Assembly (NCBI RefSeq): GCF_016863475.1
Contig: NZ_BOOY01000031.1
Coordinates: 62,001 to 126,000 of the forward strand
From: Spirilliplanes yamanashiensis
GTDB taxonomy: Bacteria > Actinomycetota > Actinomycetes > Mycobacteriales > Micromonosporaceae
DNA: 64,000 nucleotides
Direction: 5' to 3'
In this document: piece after piece, positions 19,286 through 28,586 of the stretch
How the letters are laid out: each line of letters begins with the position of its first letter
How positions within the stretch are numbered: the first letter of the stretch is position 1
Program-made: the position numbers and the translations under genes
The notes under the pieces: model-generated
The model's database searches: none
Seen by the model: only the letters and a program-made list of their open reading frames with translations
What the model was told of the DNA's origin: nothing

Positions 19286-20080
19286 CTAGGTCAGCGGGCG
19301 GGCCAGGATCTCGGAGACGGGCCGCAGCGGGGTGGCCAGCAGGCCCGCGGCGCGCGACGCGTCGAGGCGCACGTCGGCGGGCCGGTGCAGGCCGCGAGCG
19401 GCGACCGTGTCGACCGGGATGCGGGCAGGGTCGAGGCCCCACCGGGCGGCGACCAGCTCGCCGAGGCGGACCCGGCTGACCGGCTCGGGGCCGGCCACGT
19501 TGAGGGTGCCGGCGACGTCCGAGGCCGCGAGTTCCAGGACGGCGGCCGCCAGGTCCCCCACGTCGACCGGGCAGCGGTACTCGTCGGCGAACAGGGCGCC
19601 GCCCGGGATCCGGCCCTCGATCATGTCGCGGCACAGCGCGATCTGCTTGCTCCGGCCGTCGCCGTCGACGATGAGCGAGGTGCGCACCAGCACGGCGGAC
19701 GGGTCGATCGCGGTCACGGCGGTCTCGGCGGCGGCCTTCGCGGCGCCGTACATGTGCACCGGCGTCGGCGGCTCGGCGTCGCCGTACGGGGTGGGCCGGC
19801 CGCCGTGCAGCGCATCGGTGCTCACGTGCACCAGGCGCGCGCCGACGGCCGCGGCGGCCAGGGCCACGTGCGCCGCGCCGTCCGCGCAGACGGCCCACGA
19901 GTCGTTGCGGTACGCGCAGTTGACGACCACCCGGGGGCGGACCGCCGACACCAGGGCGAGCACCGCGGCCCGGTCGGTGATGTCCAGGTCGGCGCTGCGG
20001 GTGCCGACCACGTCGCGGCCGGCGCGGGCGGCGACCTCGCTGCCGAGGTAGCCGCTCGCGCCGACGACGAGCGTGGTCAG
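19286..20080 (-). CDS. RmlD-like NAD(P)-dependent sugar-nucleotide reductase (apparent CTG start)
   Basis: 264 residues. Rossmann start [39 protein letters not shown], and the [10 protein letters not shown] motif (the YxxxK of SDRs, here Y-G-A-A-K) fit the dTDP-4-dehydrorhamnose reductase branch. The frame has no ATG, GTG or TTG near this N-terminus; CTG at 20080-20078 gives the expected protein, overlaps the aspS TGA as CTGA and has GGAG ten bases upstream. Coupled translation with aspS would help an unusual start. Not linked to other rhamnose genes here. Confidence 0.85.
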   Translation of the reverse strand: MTTLVVGASGYLGSEVAARAGRDVVGTRSADLDITDRAAVLALVSAVRPRVVVNCAYRNDSWAVCADGAAHVALAAAAVGARLVHVSTDALHGGRPTPYGDAEPPTPVHMYGAAKAAAETAVTAIDPSAVLVRTSLIVDGDGRSKQIALCRDMIEGRIPGGALFADEYRCPVDVGDLAAAVLELAASDVAGTLNVAGPEPVSRVRLGELVAARWGLDPARIPVDTVAARGLHRPADVRLDASRAAGLLATPLRPVSEILARPLT

Positions 20081-21879
20081 TTGGACTTCTCCACCGGCGC
20101 CGCGACACCGGCCGAGCCGGCGGCCGGCGCGGGCGCCTTCGGCTTGGCGTCGACGCCGGCCTCGAGGCGCTGCTGCGCGGTGATCGGCGTCGGCGCGCTG
20201 GTCAGCGGGTCGAAGCCGCCGCGGGTCTTCGGGAACGCGATGACCTCGCGGATGGAGTCGTTGCCGGACAGCAGCATGCAGGTGCGGTCCCAGCCCAGCG
20301 CGATGCCGGCGTGCGGCGGGGGGCCGTACTTGAACGCCTCGAGCAGGAAGCCGAACTTGTCCTGCGCCTCGTCCGGCGCGATGCCGAGCAGGTCGAACAC
20401 CCGCGACTGCACGTCGCCGCGGTGGATACGGACGCTGCCGCCGCCGATCTCGTTGCCGTTGACGACGATGTCGTACGCGTACGCCAGGGCGCGGTCCGGG
20501 GCCTCCTCGAACCGGTCGAGCCACTCGGAGTTCGGCGACGTGAACGGGTGGTGCACGGCCGTCCAGCCGCCGTCGTCGGTGCGCTCGAACATGGGTGCGT
20601 CGACCACCCAGCAGAACGCCCACGCGTCGGCGTCGATCAGCCCGGTCCGCTTGGCGATCTCGATGCGGGCGGCGCCGAGCAGCTCCTGCGCCTCGCGGCG
20701 GTGCGCCGACGCGGCGAAGAAGATCGCGTCGCCGGGCTTGGCGCCGACCTGGTCGGCCAGGCCGGTCAGGTGGTCCGCGGACAGGTTCTTCGCGACCGGG
20801 CCGCGGGGCTCGCCCGTCGACTCGTCGAGCACCACGTAGGCCAGGCCGCGGGCGCCGCGCGCCTTGGCCCAGTCCTGCCAGCCGTCCAGCTCCTTGCGGG
20901 ACTGGGCCGCGCCGCCCGGCATGACGACCGCGCCGACGTAGCCGCCGGCGTCGATCGCGCCGGCGAACACCCGGAACTCGGTGCCGCGCAGGTAGTCGGT
21001 GAGCTCGTTGAGCTCGACGCCGTAGCGCAGGTCGGGCTTGTCGGAGCCGTAGCGGTTCATCGCGTCGGTCCAGGTGATGCGCGGGATCGGCAGCTGCACC
21101 TGGTGGCCGGCCAGCTCGCCCCACAGCTTCGCGACGAGCTCCTCGCCGAGCGCGATGACGTCGTCCTGCGTCACGAACGACATCTCGATGTCGAGCTGGG
21201 TGAACTCGGGCTGCCGGTCGGCGCGGAAGTCCTCGTCGCGGTAGCAGCGGGCGATCTGGTAGTACCGCTCCAGGCCGGCCACCATCAGCAGCTGCTTGAA
21301 CAGCTGCGGCGACTGCGGCAGCGCGTACCAGGTGCCGGGCTGCAGCCGGACGGGCACCAGGAAGTCGCGGGCGCCCTCGGGCGTCGAGCGGGTCAGCGTC
21401 GGCGTCTCGATCTCGTGGAAGCCGTGGCCGTGCAGGACCTCGCGGGCGATCTGGTTGGCGCGGCTGCGCAGCTTGAGCGCGTTCGCCGGGCCGGAGCGGC
21501 GCAGGTCGAGGTAGCGGTACTTGAGCCGGATGTCGTCGCCCGCGTCGACGTTGTCGTCGATCGGGATGGGCAGCGGCGCGGCCTCGCTGAGCACCTCGAG
21601 CGCGCTGGCGGTCACCTCGATCTCGCCGGTGGCCAGGTCGGGGTTCTCGTTGCCGGCCGGGCGGCGGGTGACCTCGCCGGTGACCTTGACGCAGAACTCA
21701 TTGCGCAGCGCGTGGGCGTCCTCCTCGCGGAAGACGACCTGGGCGATGCCGGAGCCGTCGCGCAGGTCGACGAAGATGACGCCGCCGTGGTCGCGCCGGC
21801 GGGCCACCCACCCGGCGAGCGTCACCGTCGTGCCGGCGTCGCTCGCGCGCAGGCTGCCGGCGTCATGGGTACGGATCAC
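20077..21879 (-). CDS. aspS: Aspartyl-tRNA synthetase
   Basis: 600 residues. OB-fold anticodon domain at the N-terminus ([23 protein letters not shown]), class II motif 2 ([24 protein letters not shown] in two parts), bacterial GAD insertion, and motif 3 [16 protein letters not shown] at 21879 has GAGGAG upstream and gives the normal start; the frame stays open further but without homology. The last 40 residues are an Ala/Pro-rich tail. Charges tRNA-Asp (and perhaps tRNA-Asn in taxa with GatCAB). Confidence 0.97.
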   Translation of the reverse strand: MIRTHDAGSLRASDAGTTVTLAGWVARRRDHGGVIFVDLRDGSGIAQVVFREEDAHALRNEFCVKVTGEVTRRPAGNENPDLATGEIEVTASALEVLSEAAPLPIPIDDNVDAGDDIRLKYRYLDLRRSGPANALKLRSRANQIAREVLHGHGFHEIETPTLTRSTPEGARDFLVPVRLQPGTWYALPQSPQLFKQLLMVAGLERYYQIARCYRDEDFRADRQPEFTQLDIEMSFVTQDDVIALGEELVAKLWGELAGHQVQLPIPRITWTDAMNRYGSDKPDLRYGVELNELTDYLRGTEFRVFAGAIDAGGYVGAVVMPGGAAQSRKELDGWQDWAKARGARGLAYVVLDESTGEPRGPVAKNLSADHLTGLADQVGAKPGDAIFFAASAHRREAQELLGAARIEIAKRTGLIDADAWAFCWVVDAPMFERTDDGGWTAVHHPFTSPNSEWLDRFEEAPDRALAYAYDIVVNGNEIGGGSVRIHRGDVQSRVFDLLGIAPDEAQDKFGFLLEAFKYGPPPHAGIALGWDRTCMLLSGNDSIREVIAFPKTRGGFDPLTSAPTPITAQQRLEAGVDAKPKAPAPAAGSAGVAAPVEKSN

Positions 21880-21969
21880 GGGACGAACTCCTCGGGACTC
21901 TTCGGGGCACGGGGCGCCCGGCCATTCTGTCAGGGGAGCCGCCCGCGGCGTGGCACGGGGCGCGACACA

Positions 21970-22006
21970 GCGCGGCGCCGTGGCCGGGACCGCCACGGCG
22001 CCGCGC
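21970..22006. terminator. Strong 15-bp hairpin between 22022 gene and aspS
   Basis: GCGCGGCGCCGTGGC and its exact reverse complement around a 7-nt loop. It lies 16 bp beyond the stop of the minus-strand membrane protein gene and about 90 bp before the aspS start, so it should separate the two transcripts. Confidence 0.7.
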
Positions 22007-22021
22007 GTTCCGGGGGGCCGG

Positions 22022-22924
22022 TCAGTCGGAGGTCCAGGAGGTGGCGCGCAGCGTCACCGTGCCGTCGGCGGCGGTGGCGCCGGCCTGCAGCAGCACGACG
22101 CTGCCCGGCTCGCCCTCGGCGCCGGTGCGCACGCACAGGGCCAGCCCGTCGCGCAGCGGGATCGCGGTGACCGGGTCGAGCGGGTCGGACAGCAGCCGCT
22201 CCTCGCAGGTGGCGGCGGTGGGGCTGGCGCCCGGCTCGGCCGACGACGAGCGCAGCAGCGCGCCGCCGCCCGCGCCGGGGCCCAGCCGCAGCACCGCCGA
22301 CCGCCCGGCGCAGGCGGTCTGCACGTCGGAGCCGGTGGTGGCGGCCGGGACGGCGCGCGGCTCGTCGAGGTCGAGGTACACGGCGGTGGCGCAGCCGGCC
22401 CGCACCGGCACGGCCTTGCCGGCGTAGCGCACGACGCCGGCGGCCGGCGGGCCCGCCGCGTCGGCGGGCGCGGTGGCCGAGGGGGCCGGGGTGGCGGCGG
22501 ACGGGTCGATGAGGACGGTCGGCTCGCCGGGCGGCGGCGCGACCGCCGCCGACACCACCGCCGATGCGGCGGCCGAGGGGGTGACCGTGGGGGCGGCCGT
22601 GGGGGCCGCTCCCCCGGTGCCGGCCACCGGGACCGGGGCGGCGGCCGAGGCGGCGTCGAGCGCCTGCCGGCCGAGCCAGACGGCGTAGCCCGCCGCGAGC
22701 ATCGCGAACACGGCCAGGAACACGGCGAAGGCGGCCGCCCGGCCGCCGCGTCTGCGGGGCGCGGCGGCGGGCGGCCCGTCGTCGTGCAGGCGCACCGTCG
22801 GACCGTCGTCGACGGGCCCGTCGAACGGGATGAAGTCGGGGTCACGGCCGTGGGGCGGGCGGTGACCGTTGCCCGGGGGCGCCGAGGGCCAGTCGGCGGG
22901 GATGGCCGGGGGCTGCGAGGGCAC
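22022..22924 (-). CDS. Membrane-anchored Ala/Pro/Thr-rich extracytoplasmic protein (unknown)
   Basis: 300 residues. Pro/Asp-rich cytoplasmic start ([18 protein letters not shown]), one membrane helix ([21 protein letters not shown], about 76-95), an Ala/Thr/Pro linker of about 80 residues, then an exported C-terminal domain with four Cys ([40 protein letters not shown]). GTG at 22924 has TAGGAG upstream. Domain not recognised; the paired Cys suggest disulfides. Ends at the 21970-22006 hairpin. Confidence 0.78.
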   Translation of the reverse strand: MPSQPPAIPADWPSAPPGNGHRPPHGRDPDFIPFDGPVDDGPTVRLHDDGPPAAAPRRRGGRAAAFAVFLAVFAMLAAGYAVWLGRQALDAASAAAPVPVAGTGGAAPTAAPTVTPSAAASAVVSAAVAPPPGEPTVLIDPSAATPAPSATAPADAAGPPAAGVVRYAGKAVPVRAGCATAVYLDLDEPRAVPAATTGSDVQTACAGRSAVLRLGPGAGGGALLRSSSAEPGASPTAATCEERLLSDPLDPVTAIPLRDGLALCVRTGAEGEPGSVVLLQAGATAADGTVTLRATSWTSD

Positions 22925-23087
22925 GGTGAACTCCTACGGCGTGTGGGGGTGGGAGCCGCCCGCCGGTGTTGCGGAGTCAGGGGGTCGCGCCATTGCGGAC
23001 AAAACAGGTCCGAGGCGGGCGTAGCACCACGATAAGCGCAGCCCGGGCCGCAGACGATCCCCCGGCCCGGTGACCTGGGCGCGGGAC

Positions 23088-24704
23088 CTAGGCGCCGTCC
23101 AGGTTGGCCGTCATCTCCGCCACCTCCGCCAGGCGCTCGGCGCGGCTGCGCGGCCGGCCCGGGGCGTCCGGGCGGGCGTGCCACGGCCGGGGCCCGTCGA
23201 GCGGCCGGTACTCCACGCCGAGGGCGTCGAGGCGGGCCAGGTGCGCACCGAGCCGGGCGGCGAAGCCGGCGTAGTCGCCCCCCGTGCCCCAGGCCACCTC
23301 GGCGAAGGCGCACAGCCGGGGGAACGCCATGTAGTCGATGCGCCGGGCCGACTCCATGTGCTCGGTCCAGACGTTCGCCTGGGCGCCGATTACGCGCGGC
23401 GTCAGCTCCGGCGGCAGGCCCGGCGGCACCGGGTCGAAGGCGTACACGTCGGCGAGGGTCAGCTCGGTGCCGACCGGGGTGGGCTCGCCGGGGTCGGCGG
23501 ACTGGCGGTAGTCCAGGTAGACCGCCGTGTCCGGGCAGGCCACCACGTCGTGGCCGGCGCGGGCGGCCAGCACCGCCGGGCCGGGGCCGCGCCACGCGGC
23601 GACCGTGGCGCCGGGCGGGGCGCCGCCCTCCAGGATCTCGTCCCAGCCGTAGACCCGGCGGCCGCGCGACGCCAGGTGCTCGGCGACGCGGCCGAGGAAC
23701 CAGCTCTGCAGCGCGTCCTCGTCCGGCAGGCCGAGCGCGCGCATCCGCTCCTGCGCGGCCGGGCTGGCGCGCCACTCGTCCTTGGGGCACTCGTCGCCGC
23801 CGATGCCGACGTAGTCGCCGGGGAACAGCGCGCACACCTGGTCGAGCACGTCGCGGCAGAAGCCGAGCGCGGTGTCGGAGACGTTCAGCACCTGGGTCGC
23901 GATGCCCCAGGCCGTGCGCACCCGCGGGTCCGCGGCCAGGCCGTTGCCCAGTTCGGGGTACGCGGCGATCGCCGCCTGCATGTGCCCGGGCAGGTCGACC
24001 TCCGGCACGACGGTGATGTGCCGCTCGGCCGCGTACGCGACGATCTCGCGCAGGTCGTCCTCGCTGTACGCGCCGCCGTGCGGGCGGCCGTCGTCGCGGC
24101 CGTGCCGCCAGTCGCCCAGCGACGACGACGCCCGCCAGGCGCCGACGGTGGTCAGCCGCGGCCAGCCCGGCACGGGCAGCCGCCAGCCCTGGTCGTCGGT
24201 CAGGTGCAGGTGCAGCACGTTGAGCTGGTGGAACGCGGCCAGGTCGACGAAGCGCAGCACGTCGGCCGGCGGCAGGAAGTGCCGGGCGACGTCGAGCAGG
24301 ACGCCGCGCCAGGCGAACCGGGGCGCGTCGGCGATCCGCACGCCGGGCAGCGGCCACGGCCCGGCGGCGACCGCGGCGCGGCGCAGGGCCGCGGGCGGCA
24401 GCAGCTGGCGCAGGGTCTGCAGGCCGCGGAACACCCCGGCGGGCGAGCCGCCGGCCAGGTCCACGCCGGACGGCCCGACGCGCAGCGCGTACCCCTCGTG
24501 GGGCCGGCCCGGGTCGAGGCGCAGCGTGACGCCCCCCGCACCCGGCGGGAACGCGCAGCCGGTGGCGGGGCCCACGGTCCGGCGCCACCAGGCGGCCTCG
24601 CGCTCGCAGCCGGGCGCGGCGGACAGCGGCGTGTCGGGCCGCAGCACGAAACCCGGCCCGCCGGACACGGCGGAGACGGGTGCGGGAACGGTGGAGATCG
24701 TCAT
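23088..24704 (-). CDS. Beta-N-acetylhexosaminidase (GH20)
   Basis: 538 residues, no signal peptide. An N-terminal GH20b-like domain is followed by the barrel: FAWRGVLLDVARHF, HLTDDQGWRLPV, EVDLPGHM and the catalytic pair in VGIGGDECPKDEW (Asp-Glu; the His common two residues before GGDE is Gly here). Removes terminal beta-GlcNAc/GalNAc from chitin- or peptidoglycan-derived fragments by substrate-assisted catalysis. Follows the PLP deaminase gene by 11 bp, so probably one operon; the lack of a signal suggests action on imported fragments. Confidence 0.93.
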   Translation of the reverse strand: MTISTVPAPVSAVSGGPGFVLRPDTPLSAAPGCEREAAWWRRTVGPATGCAFPPGAGGVTLRLDPGRPHEGYALRVGPSGVDLAGGSPAGVFRGLQTLRQLLPPAALRRAAVAAGPWPLPGVRIADAPRFAWRGVLLDVARHFLPPADVLRFVDLAAFHQLNVLHLHLTDDQGWRLPVPGWPRLTTVGAWRASSSLGDWRHGRDDGRPHGGAYSEDDLREIVAYAAERHITVVPEVDLPGHMQAAIAAYPELGNGLAADPRVRTAWGIATQVLNVSDTALGFCRDVLDQVCALFPGDYVGIGGDECPKDEWRASPAAQERMRALGLPDEDALQSWFLGRVAEHLASRGRRVYGWDEILEGGAPPGATVAAWRGPGPAVLAARAGHDVVACPDTAVYLDYRQSADPGEPTPVGTELTLADVYAFDPVPPGLPPELTPRVIGAQANVWTEHMESARRIDYMAFPRLCAFAEVAWGTGGDYAGFAARLGAHLARLDALGVEYRPLDGPRPWHARPDAPGRPRSRAERLAEVAEMTANLDGA

Positions 24705-24715
24705 CGCCGGCCTGC

Positions 24716-25867
24716 TCAGAAGTAGGTCTCGAGGACGTCGCGCACGACGTCGTCGTCGTCGACCACCGGCAGCGCGCGCCACTTGTCGAACGCGGTGCAG
24801 GGGTGCGAGATGCCGAACCGGACCAGGTCGCCGATGCGCAGCCCGCTGCCCTCGACGTAGCAGTGCTGGTCCTGCAGCCGGGTCACCACCAGGCCGTCGG
24901 CGGAGCGCAGCACGCCGGCGCGCCGGATGACCTGCGGCTCGGGCAGGCCCTCGTCGAACGGGGCGTCCCGCTTGCCCATGCCGACGATCGCCAGGCCGGG
25001 CTCCGGTGTGGACAGCACCTGCGCCCACACGGCCAGGGCGGGGCGCAGCTCGCCGGCGATCCGGGCGAACGGGGTGTGCTCGCGGTAGTAGCCGTCGTCG
25101 TGGGTGACGTAGGCGCCGCTGCGCAGCACCCGCAGCGAACCCTCGGGCGCGTGCGACAGCTTCTCGGCGACGACGTCGAACCAGGCGCTGCCGCCCGCGC
25201 TGACGATGCCCGCCCCGGTGGCGTGCGCGGCGGCGACGAGGTCGTCCAGGAAGCCGGGCACGTCGGCCGCGCCGCCCTCGTAGCCGGTGACCCCGGCGAA
25301 CCGGGTGCCGGGCGCCTCGGCGGCGGCGTCGGCCACGGCGCGCAGCCGGTCCAGGCCGCGGGCGCCGGTGCGGCCGCCGTCGTGCCCCAGCTCCACCAGC
25401 ACGGGTACGGGCGCCGAGCGCGCGGCCCGGCTCGCCGCCTCCACCCCCTCGACGGAGTCGACCTGCAGGTAGGCGTCGAACCCGGCCTCGATCTCGCGGG
25501 CCAGCCAGCCCAGCGCCGCCGGGTCGAGCAGCAGGTTGGCCAGCAGCACCCGGGGGGCGCCCAGCCGGCGCAGCACCAGCGCCTGGTGGGCGGTGGCGAC
25601 GGTGCACGCCCACGCGCCGGCCGCCAGCTGCGCGGCGATCAGCCCGGGCGCCATCGACGTCTTCATGTGCGGCGCCAGTTCGAGGCCGTGCCGGGCGGCG
25701 AAGGCGGCCATCGTGGCGATGTTGTGCTCGACGGCGCTGCGCCGCAGGGTCAGCACCGGCCAGGTGAAGCCGCCGCCGAACAGGCTCTCCCCCACCGGCG
25801 CGGGGCCGCCGTCGGGGCGCCAGAACCCTTTTGCCCGCCAGTCGATGCCGACTTCTGGAACGTCCAC
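24716..25867 (-). CDS. PLP-dependent D-amino acid deaminase/aldolase (DSD1/D-threonine-aldolase-like)
   Basis: 383 residues. Alanine-racemase-type barrel at the N-terminus: PHMKTSMAP carries the PLP Lys (family pattern H-x-K-T), LVELGHDGGRTGAR and VTGYEGG follow; the C-terminal domain has the DQHCYVEG and GISHPCTAFDKW blocks with the His/Cys pair of the D-serine-dehydratase/D-TA family. Likely converts a D-hydroxyamino acid to oxo acid and ammonia or to glycine and aldehyde. GTG at 25867 is chosen for GGGGAGG five bases upstream; another GTG lies eight codons earlier. Divergent from the regulator. Confidence 0.92.
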   Translation of the reverse strand: MDVPEVGIDWRAKGFWRPDGGPAPVGESLFGGGFTWPVLTLRRSAVEHNIATMAAFAARHGLELAPHMKTSMAPGLIAAQLAAGAWACTVATAHQALVLRRLGAPRVLLANLLLDPAALGWLAREIEAGFDAYLQVDSVEGVEAASRAARSAPVPVLVELGHDGGRTGARGLDRLRAVADAAAEAPGTRFAGVTGYEGGAADVPGFLDDLVAAAHATGAGIVSAGGSAWFDVVAEKLSHAPEGSLRVLRSGAYVTHDDGYYREHTPFARIAGELRPALAVWAQVLSTPEPGLAIVGMGKRDAPFDEGLPEPQVIRRAGVLRSADGLVVTRLQDQHCYVEGSGLRIGDLVRFGISHPCTAFDKWRALPVVDDDDVVRDVLETYF

Positions 25868-25920
25868 TGTCGCCTCCCCTTGACCGGGCACGCATGATCG
25901 CGCACGCTGTGCAAGTTACT

Positions 25921-25945
25921 ACGAACCATTAACGAACCCTGTTCG
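25921..25945. promoter_or_regulatory. Candidate operator in the D-amino-acid divergent promoter
   Basis: Direct repeats ACGAACC at 25921-25927 and 25932-25938 are spaced 11 bp, one helical turn; the second is also half of CGAAC-CCT-GTTCG (25933-25945). The element lies in the AT-richer gap between the deaminase and the regulator, a plausible site for that regulator. Confidence 0.5.
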
Positions 25946-25965
25946 CGAGTGTGAGGAACCGTCCC

Positions 25966-27297
25966 GTGCCGGTGGCGATGGTGATCGGCCTGGTGGTGCA
26001 CGCCAGCCACCGGGCCCGCTTCGAGGAGGCCGCCCGCACCCTCAGCGGCGTGAGCCTCGCCTGGGCCGTCTACGACAACGAGGACGAGATCCACCAGCGC
26101 GTCGAGTCGCTGCTGCGCAGCACCGGCGTCGACGGCGTGCTGCTCGGCCCGCTGCCGTACGTGCGGGTGCGCGACCTGCTGCCGCCCGACCTGCCCGTCG
26201 CCGTCACCCGCTCCGCCGCCCTCGACCTGGCGCTGGCCTGGTGCCGGGCGCTGGCCAGCGGCTGGCCCACCACCCCCGTCAGCGTCGACACGTTCGCCCA
26301 GGAGACCGTCGACGAGGTCGCCGAGGCGCTCGGCATCGACCCGGCCGGGGTGTCCTGCCTGCCGTTCGACCCCGAGCGCACCGTCGACGACATCGTCGCG
26401 TTCCACCGCGCCGCCCTGGCGCGCACCGGCGCCCCGTACGTCATCAGCGTGCGCACCGCCGTCGCCGCCGCCCTCGACGGCGAGGTGGAGGTGCTGTCCG
26501 GGCTGCCCGGGCCCATCACCATCCGCGCCGAGCTGCACGAGCTGGCCCACCGCATCCGCACCCGCCGGGCCACCGGGCGCCGGTTCGCGGCCGGGGTGTT
26601 CCTCGTCGCCAAGCCGTCCGGCGCCGGTGCCGGCCCGCACGAGGCCACCGCCCTCGACCGCGCCCGCGTCGGCCTGATGAACCTGCTGCTCAACACCCCC
26701 GAGTTCGCCGACGCGTGGATCGAGAACCGCGGCCGGCGCGGCGTCGTCGTGTTCGCCCACGCCGCCCTGTTCGAGGAGCTGACCTCGCAGTGGGTGGCGC
26801 TGCCGGTGCTCGGCCAGGCCGAGGAGGCGCTCGGCGTGCGGGCCGCCGCCGGGTTCGGCATCGGCGCGTCCGCCCGCATCTGCGTCGCGCTCGCCGAGCG
26901 GGCCGCCGCCCGCGCCGAGCAGGACGACGTGCCCGGCGCGTACCTCATCGAGGACAGCGGCGTCATGATCGGGCCGATGGGCGGCGCCGGGCCGGCGCTG
27001 TCGTTCACCTACCGCGAGCACGGCACCGGGCTGGAGGCCCTCGCCGGACGGGCCCGGCTGTCCCCCGCGACGCTGTCGCGCCTGGCCGCCCTGGAACGCT
27101 CCCTGGCCGGGCAGCCCATCTCGCCCAGCGACCTCGCCAGCTCGCTCGGCATCACCGACCCCAGCGGGCGGCGCCTCATCCGCAAGCTCACCGAGTCCGG
27201 GCTCGTCACCGCCGACGGCAGCGCCCAGGTGCACCGCAAGGGCCGCCCGACGCGCCTCTACCGCCTCGCCATCGGCGCGGCGCTCGACGAGAAGTAG
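25966..27297 (+). CDS. Transcriptional regulator of the D-amino-acid cluster (degenerate GGDEF-like plus HTH)
   Basis: 443 residues. First third: alternating strands resembling a sensor/PurR-like alpha/beta fold (VHASHRARFEEAAR, GVLLGPLPYVRVRDLL). Middle: a nucleotidyl-cyclase-fold-like block with AAAGFGIGASARICVALAE, which recalls degenerate GGDEF domains but lacks the GGDEF signature. C-terminus: winged HTH (SPSDLASSLGITDPSGRRLI, LTESGLVTADGS). GTG at 25966 has GAGGA eight bases upstream; GTG at 25951 is an alternative. Downstream TAG is 8 bp before the amidohydrolase start, so one transcript. Domain reading is inference. Confidence 0.8.
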   Translation: MPVAMVIGLVVHASHRARFEEAARTLSGVSLAWAVYDNEDEIHQRVESLLRSTGVDGVLLGPLPYVRVRDLLPPDLPVAVTRSAALDLALAWCRALASGWPTTPVSVDTFAQETVDEVAEALGIDPAGVSCLPFDPERTVDDIVAFHRAALARTGAPYVISVRTAVAAALDGEVEVLSGLPGPITIRAELHELAHRIRTRRATGRRFAAGVFLVAKPSGAGAGPHEATALDRARVGLMNLLLNTPEFADAWIENRGRRGVVVFAHAALFEELTSQWVALPVLGQAEEALGVRAAAGFGIGASARICVALAERAAARAEQDDVPGAYLIEDSGVMIGPMGGAGPALSFTYREHGTGLEALAGRARLSPATLSRLAALERSLAGQPISPSDLASSLGITDPSGRRLIRKLTESGLVTADGSAQVHRKGRPTRLYRLAIGAALDEK

Positions 27298-27305
27298 GAG
27301 AACCC

Positions 27306-28574
27306 TTGCCCCACGACCTGCTGCTGACCGGCGGTCACGTCATCGACGTGGGCGGCGGCCGCACCGGTTGCTTCGACGTGGCGGTGCGCGACGGGCGCAT
27401 CGCCGACGTCGCGCCCGCGCTGCCCCGCGACGCCCACGAGATCGTGGACGTGTCCGGGCGGGTCGTCACCCCGGGGCTGGTGGACCTGCACACCCACGTG
27501 CACCCCGGAGCCACCTACTGGGGCATCGACCCCGACCCGGTGGCCTGGTACTCGGGCGTCACCACGTGGGTCGACGCCGGGTCCGCCGGGGCGTACACGC
27601 TGGACGGGCTGCGCGGCGCCGCCCGGCGCGCCGCCGTGCGGGTGCCCGCCCTGCTCAACATCGCCGCGCCCGGGCTGGCCGCGCGCACCGGCGAGGGCCG
27701 CGACCTCGCGCACTGCGACGTCGACCTGGCCGTGGCCACCGTCAGCGCGAACCGCGACCTCGTCGCCGGCATCAAGGTGCGCATCGACGCCGAGACCGTC
27801 GGCGCGAACGGCGTCGAGCCGCTGCGCCGGGGCCTGCGGGCGGCCGCGGCGTGCGCCGTGCCGGTCATGGTGCACATCGGCGCCGCCCCGCCCGCCCTGG
27901 GCGAGGTGCTCGACCTGCTGCGGCCCGGCGACATCGTCACCCACTGCGCCAGCGCCATCGCCGCCGTCTCCGACTCCGGCGCGGTCGCCCCGGCCGTGCG
28001 CGACGCCCACGCGCGCGGCGTGCTGTTCGACATCGGGCACGGCTCCGGCGGGTTCGCGTTCGACGTGCTGGAGGCGCAGCTCGCCGCCGGGATCGTGCCG
28101 CACACCGTCTCCACCGACCTGCACGCGCGCAGCGTCTACGGGCCGGCGTTCGACCTGCCCACCACGATGGCCAAGCTGCTCGCCGTCGGGATGGCGCTGG
28201 ACGACGTGGTGGCCGCCGCCACCGTGCGGCCCGCGCGGGCGCTCGCCCTGCCCGGCGGCGCCGGCACCCTGACGCCGGGCGCGGCCGCCGACATCGCCGT
28301 GTTCCGCCTGGAGGACGGCCCGTTCGAGCTGGTCGACGCGCACCGGCAGCTGCGCCGCGCGCCCCGGCGGCTCGTCAACGAGGCCACCTACGTGGCCGGC
28401 CGGCGGCTGCCGCCGCGGCTGCCCGCCCCGCCGCCGCCGTGGATCCCGCTCACCGACGCCCAGCGCAAGGCGCTGCGGCAGCGCGAGGACGCCCTGCGCG
28501 TGCTGCTCACCGACCCGCTCGTCGACGCCGACGGCCTCGCCGAGCAGTTCCCCCGGCCCCGGCCGGTCCACTAG
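27306..28574 (+). CDS. Amidohydrolase/deacetylase (PRK09237-type, likely N-acetyl-D-amino-acid deacylase)
   Basis: 422 residues, TTG start at 27306 with AGGAG seven bases upstream. Amidohydrolase-fold zinc enzyme: TPGLVDLHTHVHPG gives the HxH pair, GIKVRI the bridging Lys position, VMVHIG and VTHCAS two His ligands, and VSTDLH the catalytic Asp. Relatives (EF0837, Atu3266) hydrolyse acetyl-(R)-mandelate and N-acetyl-D-amino-acid amides and commonly adjoin a PLP enzyme, as here. Cytoplasmic. The C-terminal 35 residues (QRKALRQREDALRVLL) are a helical extension. Confidence 0.9.
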   Translation: MPHDLLLTGGHVIDVGGGRTGCFDVAVRDGRIADVAPALPRDAHEIVDVSGRVVTPGLVDLHTHVHPGATYWGIDPDPVAWYSGVTTWVDAGSAGAYTLDGLRGAARRAAVRVPALLNIAAPGLAARTGEGRDLAHCDVDLAVATVSANRDLVAGIKVRIDAETVGANGVEPLRRGLRAAAACAVPVMVHIGAAPPALGEVLDLLRPGDIVTHCASAIAAVSDSGAVAPAVRDAHARGVLFDIGHGSGGFAFDVLEAQLAAGIVPHTVSTDLHARSVYGPAFDLPTTMAKLLAVGMALDDVVAAATVRPARALALPGGAGTLTPGAAADIAVFRLEDGPFELVDAHRQLRRAPRRLVNEATYVAGRRLPPRLPAPPPPWIPLTDAQRKALRQREDALRVLLTDPLVDADGLAEQFPRPRPVH

Positions 28575-28586
28575 AAGAGGAGAGAC

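Noticed and set aside
18982-20839. Long plus-strand frames opposite the GyrI-like, RmlD-like and aspS genes
   Set aside because: Antisense shadow frames; no domain, while the minus-strand products are recognisable.
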